DNA of 64,000 nucleotides from assembly GCA_945878975.1 (NCBI GenBank), contig CAMCUM010000005.1, positions 18,654-82,653 on the forward strand, given 5' to 3'. A program made the position numbers and the translations under genes. This stretch comes from Legionella genomosp. 1 (lineage in GTDB: Bacteria; Pseudomonadota; Gammaproteobacteria; Legionellales; Legionellaceae). The notes under the pieces are model-generated. The model did not search any database. It saw nothing but the letters and a program-made list of their open reading frames with translations, and was not told the origin of the DNA. Positions 38,934-48,143 of the stretch are shown piece by piece. How positions within the stretch are numbered: position 1 is the stretch's first letter; every line of letters begins with the position of its first letter.

Positions 38934-39545
38934 CTAGTATCCTTTTCCTTTCAGTGTTATTTTCTCTTCTTCTACAACATGATTCTGTTCAGTAGCATGT
39001 TTCTCTATTTTACTACGAAGATCCTTGAATTCATTGTATAAGGTATTACCAAGATGCGACCTGAAAAAAGAACCAACATAATCTCTTGCAGTAGAAGAGA
39101 ACGGCAGTACAGGACTAAGAAATATACCCAAAATAATACCAAGCAATTTCATAAGCAGAGGCTTGACAGTCGTTAAGTATAGACGTTCAATAGCTGCACT
39201 CCAACTGTTATCATTTGACTTCAAGATCAAATCGTTTTCAAACACTCGAAGTGAACGCTCAAATTGAAGTCGAAAAAATTGTAGATCATATGCATCACAT
39301 TCCGAAGCAAATAAAACTTCTATATTCTTTGCAAGACTCTTTTCTAACGCTTCGATACTCTTTTCAGTATCTAGACCTATCAAAGGATTAGATCTTAAAT
39401 TAGCGATGATACCTAGCAATACATCTTTACATTCTGACTCATATTTTCGACAAGAAGTGTTAATTACCTCTCGCAAAGCGCCATTCCTCAATGTAGTCCA
39501 CATTGAACTGTAATTTGTCTTTGAGCGATAGCTATTAAAGGTCAT
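38934..39545 (-). CDS. Uncharacterised protein with one hydrophobic helix
   Basis: 203 residues, mostly predicted helix, with one hydrophobic stretch near residue 133 (LLMKLLGIILGIFLSPVLPF) and a charged C-terminus (EKHATEQNHVVEEEKITLKG). No family recognised. GAGGT lies 7 bases before the ATG, a good start. It is isolated: 61 bases from the convergent MFS gene and with 265 bases upstream (39546-39810) in which I see no gene or repeat. A narrowly distributed lineage-specific protein is likely. Confidence 0.6.
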   Translation of the reverse strand: MTFNSYRSKTNYSSMWTTLRNGALREVINTSCRKYESECKDVLLGIIANLRSNPLIGLDTEKSIEALEKSLAKNIEVLFASECDAYDLQFFRLQFERSLRVFENDLILKSNDNSWSAAIERLYLTTVKPLLMKLLGIILGIFLSPVLPFSSTARDYVGSFFRSHLGNTLYNEFKDLRSKIEKHATEQNHVVEEEKITLKGKGY

Positions 39546-39810
39546 TTTTTACCTCTAATATCATTAAGAATGGGTGTTATATACCACTATGTCGCAAAAT
39601 AAAAGGCGGGTAGTTTAAATATAAGTCACAAAAACCGTTATTCAAAATGTTTGTATTCCCGGATTTCTCTGCGCTTCACTCAGGCAACAACACACTCAAC
39701 GCTTCGGTGTCGAACCACTTAGAAAATTAGAAAAGCCATCGTTGTCATAGAGATGACCTAATGCTTCATTTCCTATCATGAGGATAAACATCGACCTCAC
39801 ACAATGTCGT

Positions 39811-41226
39811 TCACATTGCCAAAGACTGATACACCTCCACGATGCTATCCAATTGCTGCATTTTGGCAAGAGTGACGTTTAATTTGGCAGAATCGACCAA
39901 CAATTTGGCATTGAGCACATCGCGATAATCTTTTGCACCAGCTTTGTAACGTGCCAAGGCTAAAGAATAAGATTTTTGAGCGCTCTGCAAGGCTTTGGAT
40001 TGACGCTGGTAGATCGCATACATTATTTGTTGATTGGTCAAACTATTATCCACATCCGCGAATGCTGAGCGTAGGGTTTGGGCATAATTATAATAAGCCG
40101 CCAAATAACCCGCTTTGGCTTCTTTAATTTGGGCATAGGACACACCATTCAGTAATGGCAGACTAGCCGCACCTTGCAACACCCATAATGAAGTGCTCAG
40201 TTTCAACAAATGAATCATCTCTATCGACGATGAGCCAACTAAATCAGTCAGAGAAAGCATAGGGAAGAAATTAGCATAGGCTACGCCAACTTTAGCCTCT
40301 GCCATGTTTAAATTGTGTTCTGCACTCAAAATATCTGGGCGCTTTTTTAAGACTTCTGATGAGATATTGGCTGGAATAAGACCTTTGACAGGCAAGTGAT
40401 TCACATCGCCATATTGGGCCAGCGGACCGGGATTACGATCCAGCAATATTTGAATAGCATTCTCTACTTGCGCAATACTATTTTCTAACGAACTGAGATT
40501 AGTAGTATCGCTTTCAATTTGACGATCTAAATCAGTAATAATCGTAGCATCGCTCGCCCCGTGGCGATACCTACTCCCTTCTAATTGGCGAATTTTTTTA
40601 AGATCTTGGAGGTATTGGCGTTGATCGTTTAATTGTGCCCGTTGCCCCAAGAGCATAAAGTAGGCACCGCTAACTTGACTAATAATGCTGATGCGAGTCG
40701 ACTGATACATGGCCTCCTGCATGGCAAGCGACTCCGTTGCATAGCTATTTTGGTAAATATTTTCCAAGATATTCAACGAATATTTAGGTACAAAGCCACC
40801 AAAATACCCACGGAAATGGATAGAGCCTACTTTGGACAACCCAGGAATAGCCGCCAATGACCCTTCCGGATGGTAATGACTATCCCAGCCGCCGCCCACA
40901 AAGCCATTTCCTGTAGCCTGGAGTGTTGGCAGCCATGCAAAACGCGCTTCTTGTAACTGAGCTTGGGCCTGTAAAATATTAGCACTAGCACTTTGCAAAG
41001 CGTTATTTTTAGCCAGGGCTAGCGCAATTAAGTGGTCCAACTCTGGATCATGCATTTTTTTCCACCATGCTGCTTGATGCACGCTGGGCTGCTGAGCGAC
41101 TATTTTGGTACCCGAGCGTGTAGATTTGGGCGCAACAATCTGTGTGGGTTTTTGCATGAGCGACGTACACCCTAGCAAACTAAGGATGGCTATGACTGTT
41201 ATGCTGCTCCGACTCAATACGCTCAT
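39811..41226 (-). CDS. Outer-membrane efflux lipoprotein (NodT/OprM type)
   Basis: TolC-like outer-membrane channel for a tripartite exporter. Lipoprotein signal with lipobox LLGC (Cys20), then two repeated OEP domains of long helices (about 60-250 and 270-465). RPDILSAEHNLNMAEAKVGVAYANFFP is the classic RND outer-membrane-factor signature. 471 residues. It directly abuts the ABC permease gene (0-base gap) and ends the HlyD-ATPase-permease-channel operon. Confidence 0.9.
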   Translation of the reverse strand: MSVLSRSSITVIAILSLLGCTSLMQKPTQIVAPKSTRSGTKIVAQQPSVHQAAWWKKMHDPELDHLIALALAKNNALQSASANILQAQAQLQEARFAWLPTLQATGNGFVGGGWDSHYHPEGSLAAIPGLSKVGSIHFRGYFGGFVPKYSLNILENIYQNSYATESLAMQEAMYQSTRISIISQVSGAYFMLLGQRAQLNDQRQYLQDLKKIRQLEGSRYRHGASDATIITDLDRQIESDTTNLSSLENSIAQVENAIQILLDRNPGPLAQYGDVNHLPVKGLIPANISSEVLKKRPDILSAEHNLNMAEAKVGVAYANFFPMLSLTDLVGSSSIEMIHLLKLSTSLWVLQGAASLPLLNGVSYAQIKEAKAGYLAAYYNYAQTLRSAFADVDNSLTNQQIMYAIYQRQSKALQSAQKSYSLALARYKAGAKDYRDVLNAKLLVDSAKLNVTLAKMQQLDSIVEVYQSLAM

Positions 41227-42375
41227 TTAATCTAACGTCCTTCTCATTACCTTCATGGCCAAAAGAATTAACCCCCCCGCAATAATGCAAATAGGGAAAA
41301 CATTGAGCATAATCTGCCAAAAATCATTGTTTTTTAACATAATACCCCGTGTAATTCTCACAAAATACGTCATAGGCATACAGGAGCCAATGGCTCTGGC
41401 CCAGATTGGCATTCCGTAAAATGAAAAAATATAGCCAGATAAAAATATAGATGGGAGCGTGAAAAAAATACTTAATTGCATCGCTTGCATGGTTGTTTTC
41501 GCAAAGGTTGAAAATATCATGCCAACCATTAAATTAGCGATGATAAACGGCGCAGATGCAAGGTACAGCAATAATAAACTGCCTTGAATAGGGATATGAA
41601 TGAGTAATTTACCAAAAATGAGCACCGAGGTTAATTGAAGGTATCCCAGGACAATATAAGGGACTAATTTCCCTACAATAATCTCCATCGGTCGCAAAGG
41701 TGTGCTCAACAACATTTCCATACTACCAGACTCAAATTCAGAGGTAATGGCCGTCGCAGTGAGCATCACCAAGGTCATACTCAATAAAACCCCCATCAAT
41801 CCTGGAATAATGTTAAAAGCACTCACATTTGCTTCATTATAGAGACGATGGGTGATCAAATTTGCGGTTCTATGCAAGGGCAAATGAACATCTGTTTGCA
41901 ATCCACGTTGCGCAAATTCATCAATACTCAAATTTAATATGGGTTGGATGTGACTCAAAGCGCTTGCACTACTCCCAGGATCGGAGCCATCTATTTCGAC
42001 CAAAAGCTCAGGATTTTCGCCTCGCATGAATTTTCGAGTAAAATCCGCTGGTATGGTCAGCACAAAACTGATCTTCGACGTTTCGAGCATTTGATTCACT
42101 TTGTGCTCATCTTCTCCTTGTGTATCAACCACCTTAAAATACCGCGATGTTTGTAAATTACTGATAAACAGGCGCGTTAACGGACTGTGATCATAACTAA
42201 TGATCGCGGTAGGCAGATTTTTCGGATCCAAATCAATGGCAAAACCAAAGACCAACAGTTGCATAATCGGGAGCATAATCAGCATAGCAATCGTACCACG
42301 ATCCCGAAAAACCAAAATAAACTCTTTGCGAATCAGCCCAAAAACTCGTAAAAAAGGCGTTGAACGTAAATTCAT
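41227..42375 (-). CDS. ABC-2 type permease
   Basis: Inner-membrane permease of an ABC exporter (YbhR/YhhJ-like). One N-terminal helix near 25-45, a periplasmic domain of about 130 residues, then about 5 C-terminal helices. FESGSMEMLLSTPLRPMEIIVGKL, and AKTTMQAMQLSIFFTLPSIFLSG are ABC-2 hallmarks. 382 residues. ATGA overlap with the upstream ATPase. Only one permease gene is present, so it should act as a homodimer. Confidence 0.93.
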   Translation of the reverse strand: MNLRSTPFLRVFGLIRKEFILVFRDRGTIAMLIMLPIMQLLVFGFAIDLDPKNLPTAIISYDHSPLTRLFISNLQTSRYFKVVDTQGEDEHKVNQMLETSKISFVLTIPADFTRKFMRGENPELLVEIDGSDPGSSASALSHIQPILNLSIDEFAQRGLQTDVHLPLHRTANLITHRLYNEANVSAFNIIPGLMGVLLSMTLVMLTATAITSEFESGSMEMLLSTPLRPMEIIVGKLVPYIVLGYLQLTSVLIFGKLLIHIPIQGSLLLLYLASAPFIIANLMVGMIFSTFAKTTMQAMQLSIFFTLPSIFLSGYIFSFYGMPIWARAIGSCMPMTYFVRITRGIMLKNNDFWQIMLNVFPICIIAGGLILLAMKVMRRTLD

Positions 42376-43274
42376 TGCATCAGCCCTATAAAAACCTCTT
42401 CAAAACTAGGCGGTACTTCCTTCACTTGAAGTATTTTTTCATCTTTAAAGAACTCGGTCAAAAGTACTTGATTCCGAGATGAAATGCGCCATTCGTTATT
42501 AGCAAACAACATTAATAATCCAGGATAGCTATGGAGGATCAACTCACTCAATTGGTTTGTATCTTCGCGTGCCACAGTGACTTGATACGCTTTGACTTGC
42601 GAAAATGGGATCAAATTTTTAGTAGGGCCAGAATACAGCAGCTTACCTAAGCTAATATAAGCCAAATCCGTGCACTTTTCAGCTTCATCCATATAATGCG
42701 TGGTAATCAATACGGTTGTCCCGTCGCGAATAGCAACTTTGTGCAAATAGCTCCAAAAATCCTTACGAGCTTTAGGATCGACCCCTGCGGTAGGTTCATC
42801 GAGAAACAACACATCAGGCTTGTGCAATAGGCAACAAGCGAGCGTCAATCTCTGTTTCCATCCTCCTGATAAATTACCCGTTTTGATATGACGATACGGC
42901 TCTAGTTCAAGTTCTTCAATGATATTCTCGATGGCTTGCTTCGATTCTTGCATTTTATAAATATCTGCGAAAAACTGTAAGTTTTCACTGACAGTCAAAT
43001 CATGATACAAACTAAATTTTTGTGGCATATACCCAATTTTCAGTTTGATGTCAGCAGATTGCGTTTTGATGTCGTAACCCAAACAATTACCTGTGCCTTC
43101 CGTTGGACTCAGCAACCCGCAAATCATCCGGATCATCGTAGTTTTGCCGCTGCCATTGGCACCAAGAAAACCAAAAACTGTGCCACGCTTTACGGTAAGC
43201 GAGACATGATCCACCACTGTTTTACCATTAAATACTTTGGTAAGGCCTTGAACATCAATGGCATTCGTCGTCAT
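42372..43274 (-). CDS. ABC exporter ATP-binding protein
   Basis: Walker A GANGSGKTTM near residue 40, Q-loop MPQKF, signature LSGGWKQRL near 137 and Walker B VLFLDEPTAGVDP near 155 are intact. 300 residues, a single nucleotide-binding domain with a C-terminal extension. Linked by 4-base overlaps to the membrane-fusion gene upstream and the permease downstream. Drug, toxin or lipid efflux is likely; the substrate is unknown. Confidence 0.95.
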   Translation of the reverse strand: MTTNAIDVQGLTKVFNGKTVVDHVSLTVKRGTVFGFLGANGSGKTTMIRMICGLLSPTEGTGNCLGYDIKTQSADIKLKIGYMPQKFSLYHDLTVSENLQFFADIYKMQESKQAIENIIEELELEPYRHIKTGNLSGGWKQRLTLACCLLHKPDVLFLDEPTAGVDPKARKDFWSYLHKVAIRDGTTVLITTHYMDEAEKCTDLAYISLGKLLYSGPTKNLIPFSQVKAYQVTVAREDTNQLSELILHSYPGLLMLFANNEWRISSRNQVLLTEFFKDEKILQVKEVPPSFEEVFIGLMQ

Positions 43275-44101
43275 GAAGAGAACTCGATGGAAACAGGTTG
43301 CCCCAAATGGATCTTATTCAAATCAGGCTTATCAATACGCGCTTCCACTCTAAAGACTAATTTACTACGTTGTTCGCGTGAATAAATAATAGGCGGGGTA
43401 TATTGAGCAATATTAGCAATATAAGAAATCTGCCCTACGGCAAGTTTGGCATTGCCATCACTAGAAATACTCACTTTTTGTTGAATGTGAATACGAGTAA
43501 GCTCTTCTTCATTCACGAAAAAAATAACTTTGATATTATGGCGAGTAATCAATGCCAAGATGGGCTGGCCCCCTTGGACAAATTCATCTTGGGTATAATA
43601 GGTATCAAAAATAATCCCATCGTCAGGCGCTACGCTCATTTTACGCGACAGCATCCACTTTCTATCGGCAGTATCCACTTGACTGCTTTGGAGTTGAGAA
43701 TCAAGAGCGGCTAGTTGACTCTTTAAGATCGCCAATTGCTCAGTAGCCAAATCCAAATCATTTTGGCTCGCAGCATCTTGGGTTCTGATTTGCCTAGTAC
43801 GGCGATAATTGATGTCATTATAGGTGAGCTGAGCCAAAATCCCTTGACGTTGCGCTTCCAAATTACGTTGCGTCAATTCACTATTTTGTACGCTATAATG
43901 CTCATTGGTCTGCTCAAGTTTGAATAACAATTGGTCCCGCCTCACAGATTGCCCTCGCTTGACGTCCAAATGACTCAAACGTCCAGGAAAATCACTAGAA
44001 AGATACGTTAAATCTGCATCAAAATAACCATTATAACGCAGGGGTTTGTCTTTGCAGGCAGACAGCAAAACAATACAACACAACAACAGCCTTTTCCACA
44101 T
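43271..44101 (-). CDS. HlyD-family membrane fusion protein, lipoprotein-like
   Basis: Periplasmic adaptor of the exporter. N-terminal lipobox LLSAC (Cys16), a lipoyl-like half (FPGRLSHLDVKRGQSVRRDQ), a coiled-coil helical hairpin (about 65-135), the second lipoyl half (APDDGIIFDTYYTQDEFVQG) and a beta-barrel (about 175-275). 276 residues. First gene of the four-gene operon; a repeat half-copy lies upstream. Confidence 0.92.
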   Translation of the reverse strand: MWKRLLLCCIVLLSACKDKPLRYNGYFDADLTYLSSDFPGRLSHLDVKRGQSVRRDQLLFKLEQTNEHYSVQNSELTQRNLEAQRQGILAQLTYNDINYRRTRQIRTQDAASQNDLDLATEQLAILKSQLAALDSQLQSSQVDTADRKWMLSRKMSVAPDDGIIFDTYYTQDEFVQGGQPILALITRHNIKVIFFVNEEELTRIHIQQKVSISSDGNAKLAVGQISYIANIAQYTPPIIYSREQRSKLVFRVEARIDKPDLNKIHLGQPVSIEFSS

Positions 44102-44134
44102 GATATTTCCCTATCCATCCTTTGAAACCAATTC

Positions 44135-44177
44135 AAATGTAGGTTGGGCGTCGGCCCAACAGCGCGGAACGCTACAT
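44135..44177. repeat. TTGGGC-GCCCAA repeat, half copy
   Basis: AAATGTAGGTTGGGCGTCGG followed by CCCAACAGCGCGGAACGCTACAT; GTTGGGC pairs with GCCCAAC. Same family as 37537-37638. Confidence 0.75.
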
Positions 44178-44240
44178 CCTAAAAACAAAGTTATTCCAAC
44201 TATCGAGAAAAACGATGCAAAAGTCAAACTTTAGAGAATG

Positions 44241-44345
44241 TCACACCCAATTTTCAAGAGACAAACCCTTCCCTCTTGAAAACTCAGTCATATTATTGGT
44301 TACCAAGGTTACTTCTAAAGACAAAGCGTGCACGGCAGTTAAGCT
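44241..44345 (-). pseudogene. VapC toxin remnant (C-terminal end)
   Basis: On the minus strand this encodes AVHALSLEVTLVTNNMTEFS followed by RGKGLSLENWV and a stop. That is the C-terminal third of a VapC PIN-domain ribonuclease (family consensus A-HALSL-LTLVTNN--EF-RV-GL-LENWV), including the conserved TNN segment. An in-frame stop lies upstream at 44358-44360, and the PIN active-site Asp residues of the N-terminal part are absent, as is the antitoxin vapB. A decayed toxin-antitoxin locus. Within it TTTTCAAGAG and CTCTTGAAAA (44251-44260, 44273-44282) form a perfect inverted pair. Confidence 0.75.
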
Positions 44346-44352
44346 CAACGAT

Positions 44353-44739
44353 CTACCCTAACGGCTTATCGCTAGACTTCACTCCAAGCCACTCCCAATA
44401 GGAATCAAATACCAGCTCCCAGGTGATAGCAACCTCTGATCCAGCAGCATAGGTTGAGCTCAAGCGAAATGTGGGAGAGATATTTTTCATATACTCCAGA
44501 CGGTAGCGCCGCTCTGCGTTTTCTAATTGACTGAAACAATCACAAATGTGTTGCTCTCCAGGGCCAATCACACCGACACAGTTACACGAAAACGCTGCGG
44601 GGACTTCTGTTGCAGGAATGACGGTGTAGTAAAACTCAAAGGGCGTTTTATTTTTAATAATATGCTGAATATGCGTTGACCCAGCATAAGTATTGAAAGT
44701 AACGAGGCCTAACAAAACCAATAATAAATATGATTTCAC
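44353..44739 (-). CDS. Uncharacterised secreted protein with Cys pairs
   Basis: 128 residues with a clear signal peptide (MKSYLLLVLLGLVTFNTYA, cleavage before GS). The mature part has CNC and CDC pairs about 12 residues apart, suggesting two disulfides, and is otherwise beta-rich. No family recognised. It starts with GTG 44739, with GTGGA 8 bases upstream. It lies next to the VapC remnant on one side and the M13 peptidase gene on the other. Periplasmic or secreted by inference. Confidence 0.6.
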   Translation of the reverse strand: MKSYLLLVLLGLVTFNTYAGSTHIQHIIKNKTPFEFYYTVIPATEVPAAFSCNCVGVIGPGEQHICDCFSQLENAERRYRLEYMKNISPTFRLSSTYAAGSEVAITWELVFDSYWEWLGVKSSDKPLG

Positions 44740-44825
44740 GTAAAAAATCCACTATTTGAGCAAGATGCCGCAATAGTATAATATACTGCACGCGACCACA
44801 ATCTGAAGTTTTTGTCTAGTATATG

Positions 44826-46862
44826 TTACCAAATCATACAAGGTGTCATATTGACCATCGGGCTATTGTCAGGGATAGAAAAAACACGTTTGAAGTCAGC
44901 ACTATTGGCTAAAGTCCCATTCACACGATACATCGCAGGAGGATGCGGATCAATCAAAATCAGATTATGAGCATATTCGGGTCGAATATTGTTTGTCCAA
45001 ATATGCGCAAAACTTAAAAAGAATTGCTGATCAGGCGTAAACCCTTGGATAGTTGGTTGATGATGATAAGCTTCAGCCGCATGAAAAGCACGGTACGCCA
45101 AAATCAAACCGCCCAAATCTGCCGTAGCTTCCCCTACCACCAACGGTCCCTGCACCGCCACCTCACCATTAATTTTGTACTGCGAATATTGATCGATAAT
45201 GCATTGTGTGGCTACCTTAAATTTTTCCAGATCGGTTGGTGTCCACCAATTGTTCAAATTACCGTCCCCATCAAACTGAGATCCTTGATCATCAAATCCA
45301 TGCGTAATTTCATGCCCTATGACCACACCAATGGCACCATAATTGACCGCTAATGGTGCATTGGCATCAAAATAAGGAGCTTGGAGGATCCCAGATGGCA
45401 GATTAATCGTGTTCATTGAGGCATCGTAATAAGCATTCACCGTTTGTGGTGTCATCGCCCATTCGGTTCGATCAATGGGTTTTCCAATTTTATTTAAATC
45501 GCGTTGCACTAAAAACTCACTTGCGCGTAATACATTCCAAACATAAGAACTTCTATCAATACTCAATGAAGAATAATCCCACCATTTATCAGGATAGCCA
45601 ACGCGTTCTTCAATCCTATCTAATTTTTTAATCGCAGCTTGTCTCGTTTTTTCCGTCATCCATTGCAAATGCGCCAAATCCCCACGTAGCACTTTACGAA
45701 TATGGGCAATCATATCAATCACTTGCTGCCGATCAGAAGCTGAGAAATGTTGTTTGACATAAGCTTCACCCACCGCAAAGCCCAAAACGCTTGATTCAGT
45801 ACCAACCACTTGTTTCCAACGCGGTGGTAAAGATTGTGCACCTGAGATGGTCTTTGTCATTTTAAAATCCTCTTCCACAAAAGGTTGAGAAAGATAGCCA
45901 GCAACCTCGTCTATCCAATGCCAGCGCAAATACACTTTCCAGTCTGCCAAAGAGGTAGTCGTTAACATCTGATCAAAGGTGCGGATAAATTCCGGCATCC
46001 CAACATTGAGAGACGTCTGTTTCTCTTGCCCCATAAATCTCAAATACTGCACCCAATCAAAATGAGGGCTGATTTGCCCTAATTCTTGTGGCGTCATCAT
46101 ATGATACACAGCGAGAGGGTCTCGTTGGGCAATTTGTGACAAAGAGCCCTTGGCTAATTGTGTTTCCATCCGCAACACCGTTTCGGCTTCTTGTGCTGCC
46201 TCAGTGGGCGAATCGCCAAGCATTTGAAACACAGTCCGCATATGCCGTACAAATGCTTTGCGAATTTTCTGGAATTTCTCTTCTGATTTAAGATAATAAT
46301 CTCGATCCGGTAAGCTCAACCCAGCCTGACCCAAAGCACCTATCATTTTGCTACTATCTTTAAAATCTTGCATGCTCCCATAAGCAAACACGGCATCGAT
46401 ACCATAATGATGCATATGTTCTATTTCTGCTTGCAAACTCGCGACCGAATGAATGGCTTGCACACGATCGAACTCTTCCTGCAACGGTGCAACACCCTGC
46501 TTATCAATGGTTTCCACATTCATACCAGAGAAATAGAAATCTGCTATTTTTTGCTCAATACTACCTGGTTTGAGCTGTTCTTTATCGGACAATTCTTGCA
46601 ACATAGCATGAATGTCCTGTAAGTTTTTTTGTTGTAACACGGAGAAGGATCCCCAACTTGAATACTCTGCAGGAATTGGGTTCGTTTCTTTCCATCTCCC
46701 ATTGGCGAATTGATTAAAATTCTGCTGCGGTGCAACAGACCTGTCTAACCAATCCAAATGCAAGCCATGATCTTTCTGAGACTTGTGCGGTACAGCAGCA
46801 TCCTCTGCGGCCTGGGCTGAGATAGCCGTTGTCAATAAGCATAAAATCACCGATTTCCGCAT
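44826..46862 (-). CDS. pepO: M13-family zinc metallopeptidase (PepO/neprilysin type)
   Basis: Exported endopeptidase of 678 residues. Signal peptide about 1-18 (ends ISAQA). NAYYDASMNTINLPSGIL precedes the zinc site HEITH in VIGHEITHGFDDQG near residue 515, then GEATADLGGLILAYRA with the third ligand Glu, and the C-terminal CMIW typical of M13 enzymes. All catalytic residues are intact. Bacterial members are periplasmic or secreted oligopeptidases. Monocistronic. Confidence 0.94.
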   Translation of the reverse strand: MRKSVILCLLTTAISAQAAEDAAVPHKSQKDHGLHLDWLDRSVAPQQNFNQFANGRWKETNPIPAEYSSWGSFSVLQQKNLQDIHAMLQELSDKEQLKPGSIEQKIADFYFSGMNVETIDKQGVAPLQEEFDRVQAIHSVASLQAEIEHMHHYGIDAVFAYGSMQDFKDSSKMIGALGQAGLSLPDRDYYLKSEEKFQKIRKAFVRHMRTVFQMLGDSPTEAAQEAETVLRMETQLAKGSLSQIAQRDPLAVYHMMTPQELGQISPHFDWVQYLRFMGQEKQTSLNVGMPEFIRTFDQMLTTTSLADWKVYLRWHWIDEVAGYLSQPFVEEDFKMTKTISGAQSLPPRWKQVVGTESSVLGFAVGEAYVKQHFSASDRQQVIDMIAHIRKVLRGDLAHLQWMTEKTRQAAIKKLDRIEERVGYPDKWWDYSSLSIDRSSYVWNVLRASEFLVQRDLNKIGKPIDRTEWAMTPQTVNAYYDASMNTINLPSGILQAPYFDANAPLAVNYGAIGVVIGHEITHGFDDQGSQFDGDGNLNNWWTPTDLEKFKVATQCIIDQYSQYKINGEVAVQGPLVVGEATADLGGLILAYRAFHAAEAYHHQPTIQGFTPDQQFFLSFAHIWTNNIRPEYAHNLILIDPHPPAMYRVNGTLANSADFKRVFSIPDNSPMVNMTPCMIW

Positions 46863-46973
46863 GTCTTACTCTCCAGAATTAACTAGTATAAATTTAGCTT
46901 AGTCCTATATGCTAATGTTCGCAAATTACAGCACAATTGCGCCCAATACATATACACATTTGCATCATCTTGC

Positions 46974-47002
46974 TTGATTTTTAAACAAATACAGTGTATA
47001 AT
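46974..47002 (+). promoter_or_regulatory. Sigma-70 promoter for the 47.0 kb secreted protein
   Basis: TTGATT (46974-46979) and a consensus TATAAT (46997-47002) are 17 bases apart. Transcription would begin near 47009, about 26 bases before the ATG. The best-matching promoter I see in the window. Confidence 0.6.
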
Positions 47003-47034
47003 CAGGCATACGAACATGACATAAGGATTATGCG

Positions 47035-47394
47035 ATGTTATCCCCCATCAAAACGATTTTTTTAACTGCGACACTGTTCCTCACAACACAAGTAGCACAA
47101 GCGTATAATGTGAATTTGGCGCTAAAACCCAATGAAGACAAGGTGCTCAGCAACTCTTCTTTGTGGACAATCCACGCCACTTGCCAAATCAAATCAAGTG
47201 CCAATAAAAGGACCATTAAAATCCGAGGAAACACGGATGGTAGTCGCGTAAATGGACGAGCGCTGACTGCAGGTCAAGCAACATCAATGACGATTTATGC
47301 AGAAAAAACAATTGAAGTCACGGCTGAACCTGGTGCCGAGGTGACGATCAGTAATATGAGTGATGAACCGTTTATAGCAACTTGTTCAGCATAA
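47035..47394 (+). CDS. Small secreted protein, unknown function
   Basis: 119 residues with a signal peptide (LTATLFLTTQVAQA, cleavage before YN). The mature part of about 95 residues is beta-rich with one Cys near each end (ATCQI and ATCSA), probably a disulfide that closes a single beta-sandwich domain. I do not recognise the family with certainty. AAGGA lies 8 bases before the ATG and a consensus promoter precedes it, so it should be well expressed. Confidence 0.65.
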   Translation: MLSPIKTIFLTATLFLTTQVAQAYNVNLALKPNEDKVLSNSSLWTIHATCQIKSSANKRTIKIRGNTDGSRVNGRALTAGQATSMTIYAEKTIEVTAEPGAEVTISNMSDEPFIATCSA

Positions 47395-47484
47395 ACATAG
47401 AGACTTGGCCTAATCAAAAGCCGTCTTTTCGAGCCCAGCGAAGCAGCGACTTTGACCTGATACAATGCTGAGTAAGGCTACTGG

Positions 47485-47873
47485 ATCAACTATGTCTCAG
47501 CGATTTTTTATCGACTTAGCCGCTTTTATAATTTGGTACAAAAATCCGTCATTGCAAGCGTCAGCGAAGCAACCCAGATCGATGCTTCGTTGAATAGCTG
47601 TACTGGGTTGCTTCACTACGTTCGCAATGACGACAAATTTAGTTCCTTTTTAAAAATGGCTAAACTCGAGTTTTTTAAATCAACTATGTCTCAGCGATTT
47701 TTTCTCAACTTAGCCGTTTTTATAATTTGGTACAAAAATCCGTCATTGCGAGCGTCAGCGAAGCAACCCAGATCGATGCTTCGTTGAATAGCTGTACTGG
47801 GTTGCTTCACTACGTTCGCAATGACGACAAATTTAGTTCCTTTTTAAAAATTGCTAAACTCGAGTTTTTTAAA
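47485..47873. repeat. Two tandem copies of a 194-bp repeat
   Basis: Copy 1 starts at 47485 and copy 2 at 47679; both begin ATCAACTATGTCTCAGCGAT and end TTTTTTAAATCA, with only a few differences (for example CATTGCAAGCG against CATTGCGAGCG). Each holds a hairpin whose arms read CGTCATTGCGAGCG and CGTTCGCAATGACG around AAGCAACCCAG...CTGGGTTGCTT. A decayed related piece follows at about 48040-48095 (ACTTCGCTGCGCTCGCAAAG). The whole 47395-48143 gap holds no gene I can support; 47874-47990 and 48000-48040 show nothing else. Confidence 0.85.
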
Positions 47874-48143
47874 TCATTTTTTATTGGCTAAATGTTTGAC
47901 AAAGTCGCTGATTCAAAGTCTCTAACTCTAGGATTCGCAATAACAATAATTTTACGCATCAGCGCAGTTAATGCACTATCTTCTTCTTGCCGGCTTCAAC
48001 TAACCGATTATAAAAACTTTTTAACTAAGCGTTCGAATTTCTAGCCGCCATTGCTATTCAAACTTAGAATTACTTCGCTGCGCTCGCAAAGACAAAATTT
48101 TTAGACCTATTTCTCTTAACCTGACGGCTGTGACAAAACCCAC

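Noticed and set aside
47533..47787. 84-codon plus-strand frame in the 47.5 kb repeat
   Set aside because: It lies wholly inside the tandem palindromic repeat, its first and last parts encode the same residues because of the duplication, and it has no ribosome-binding site.
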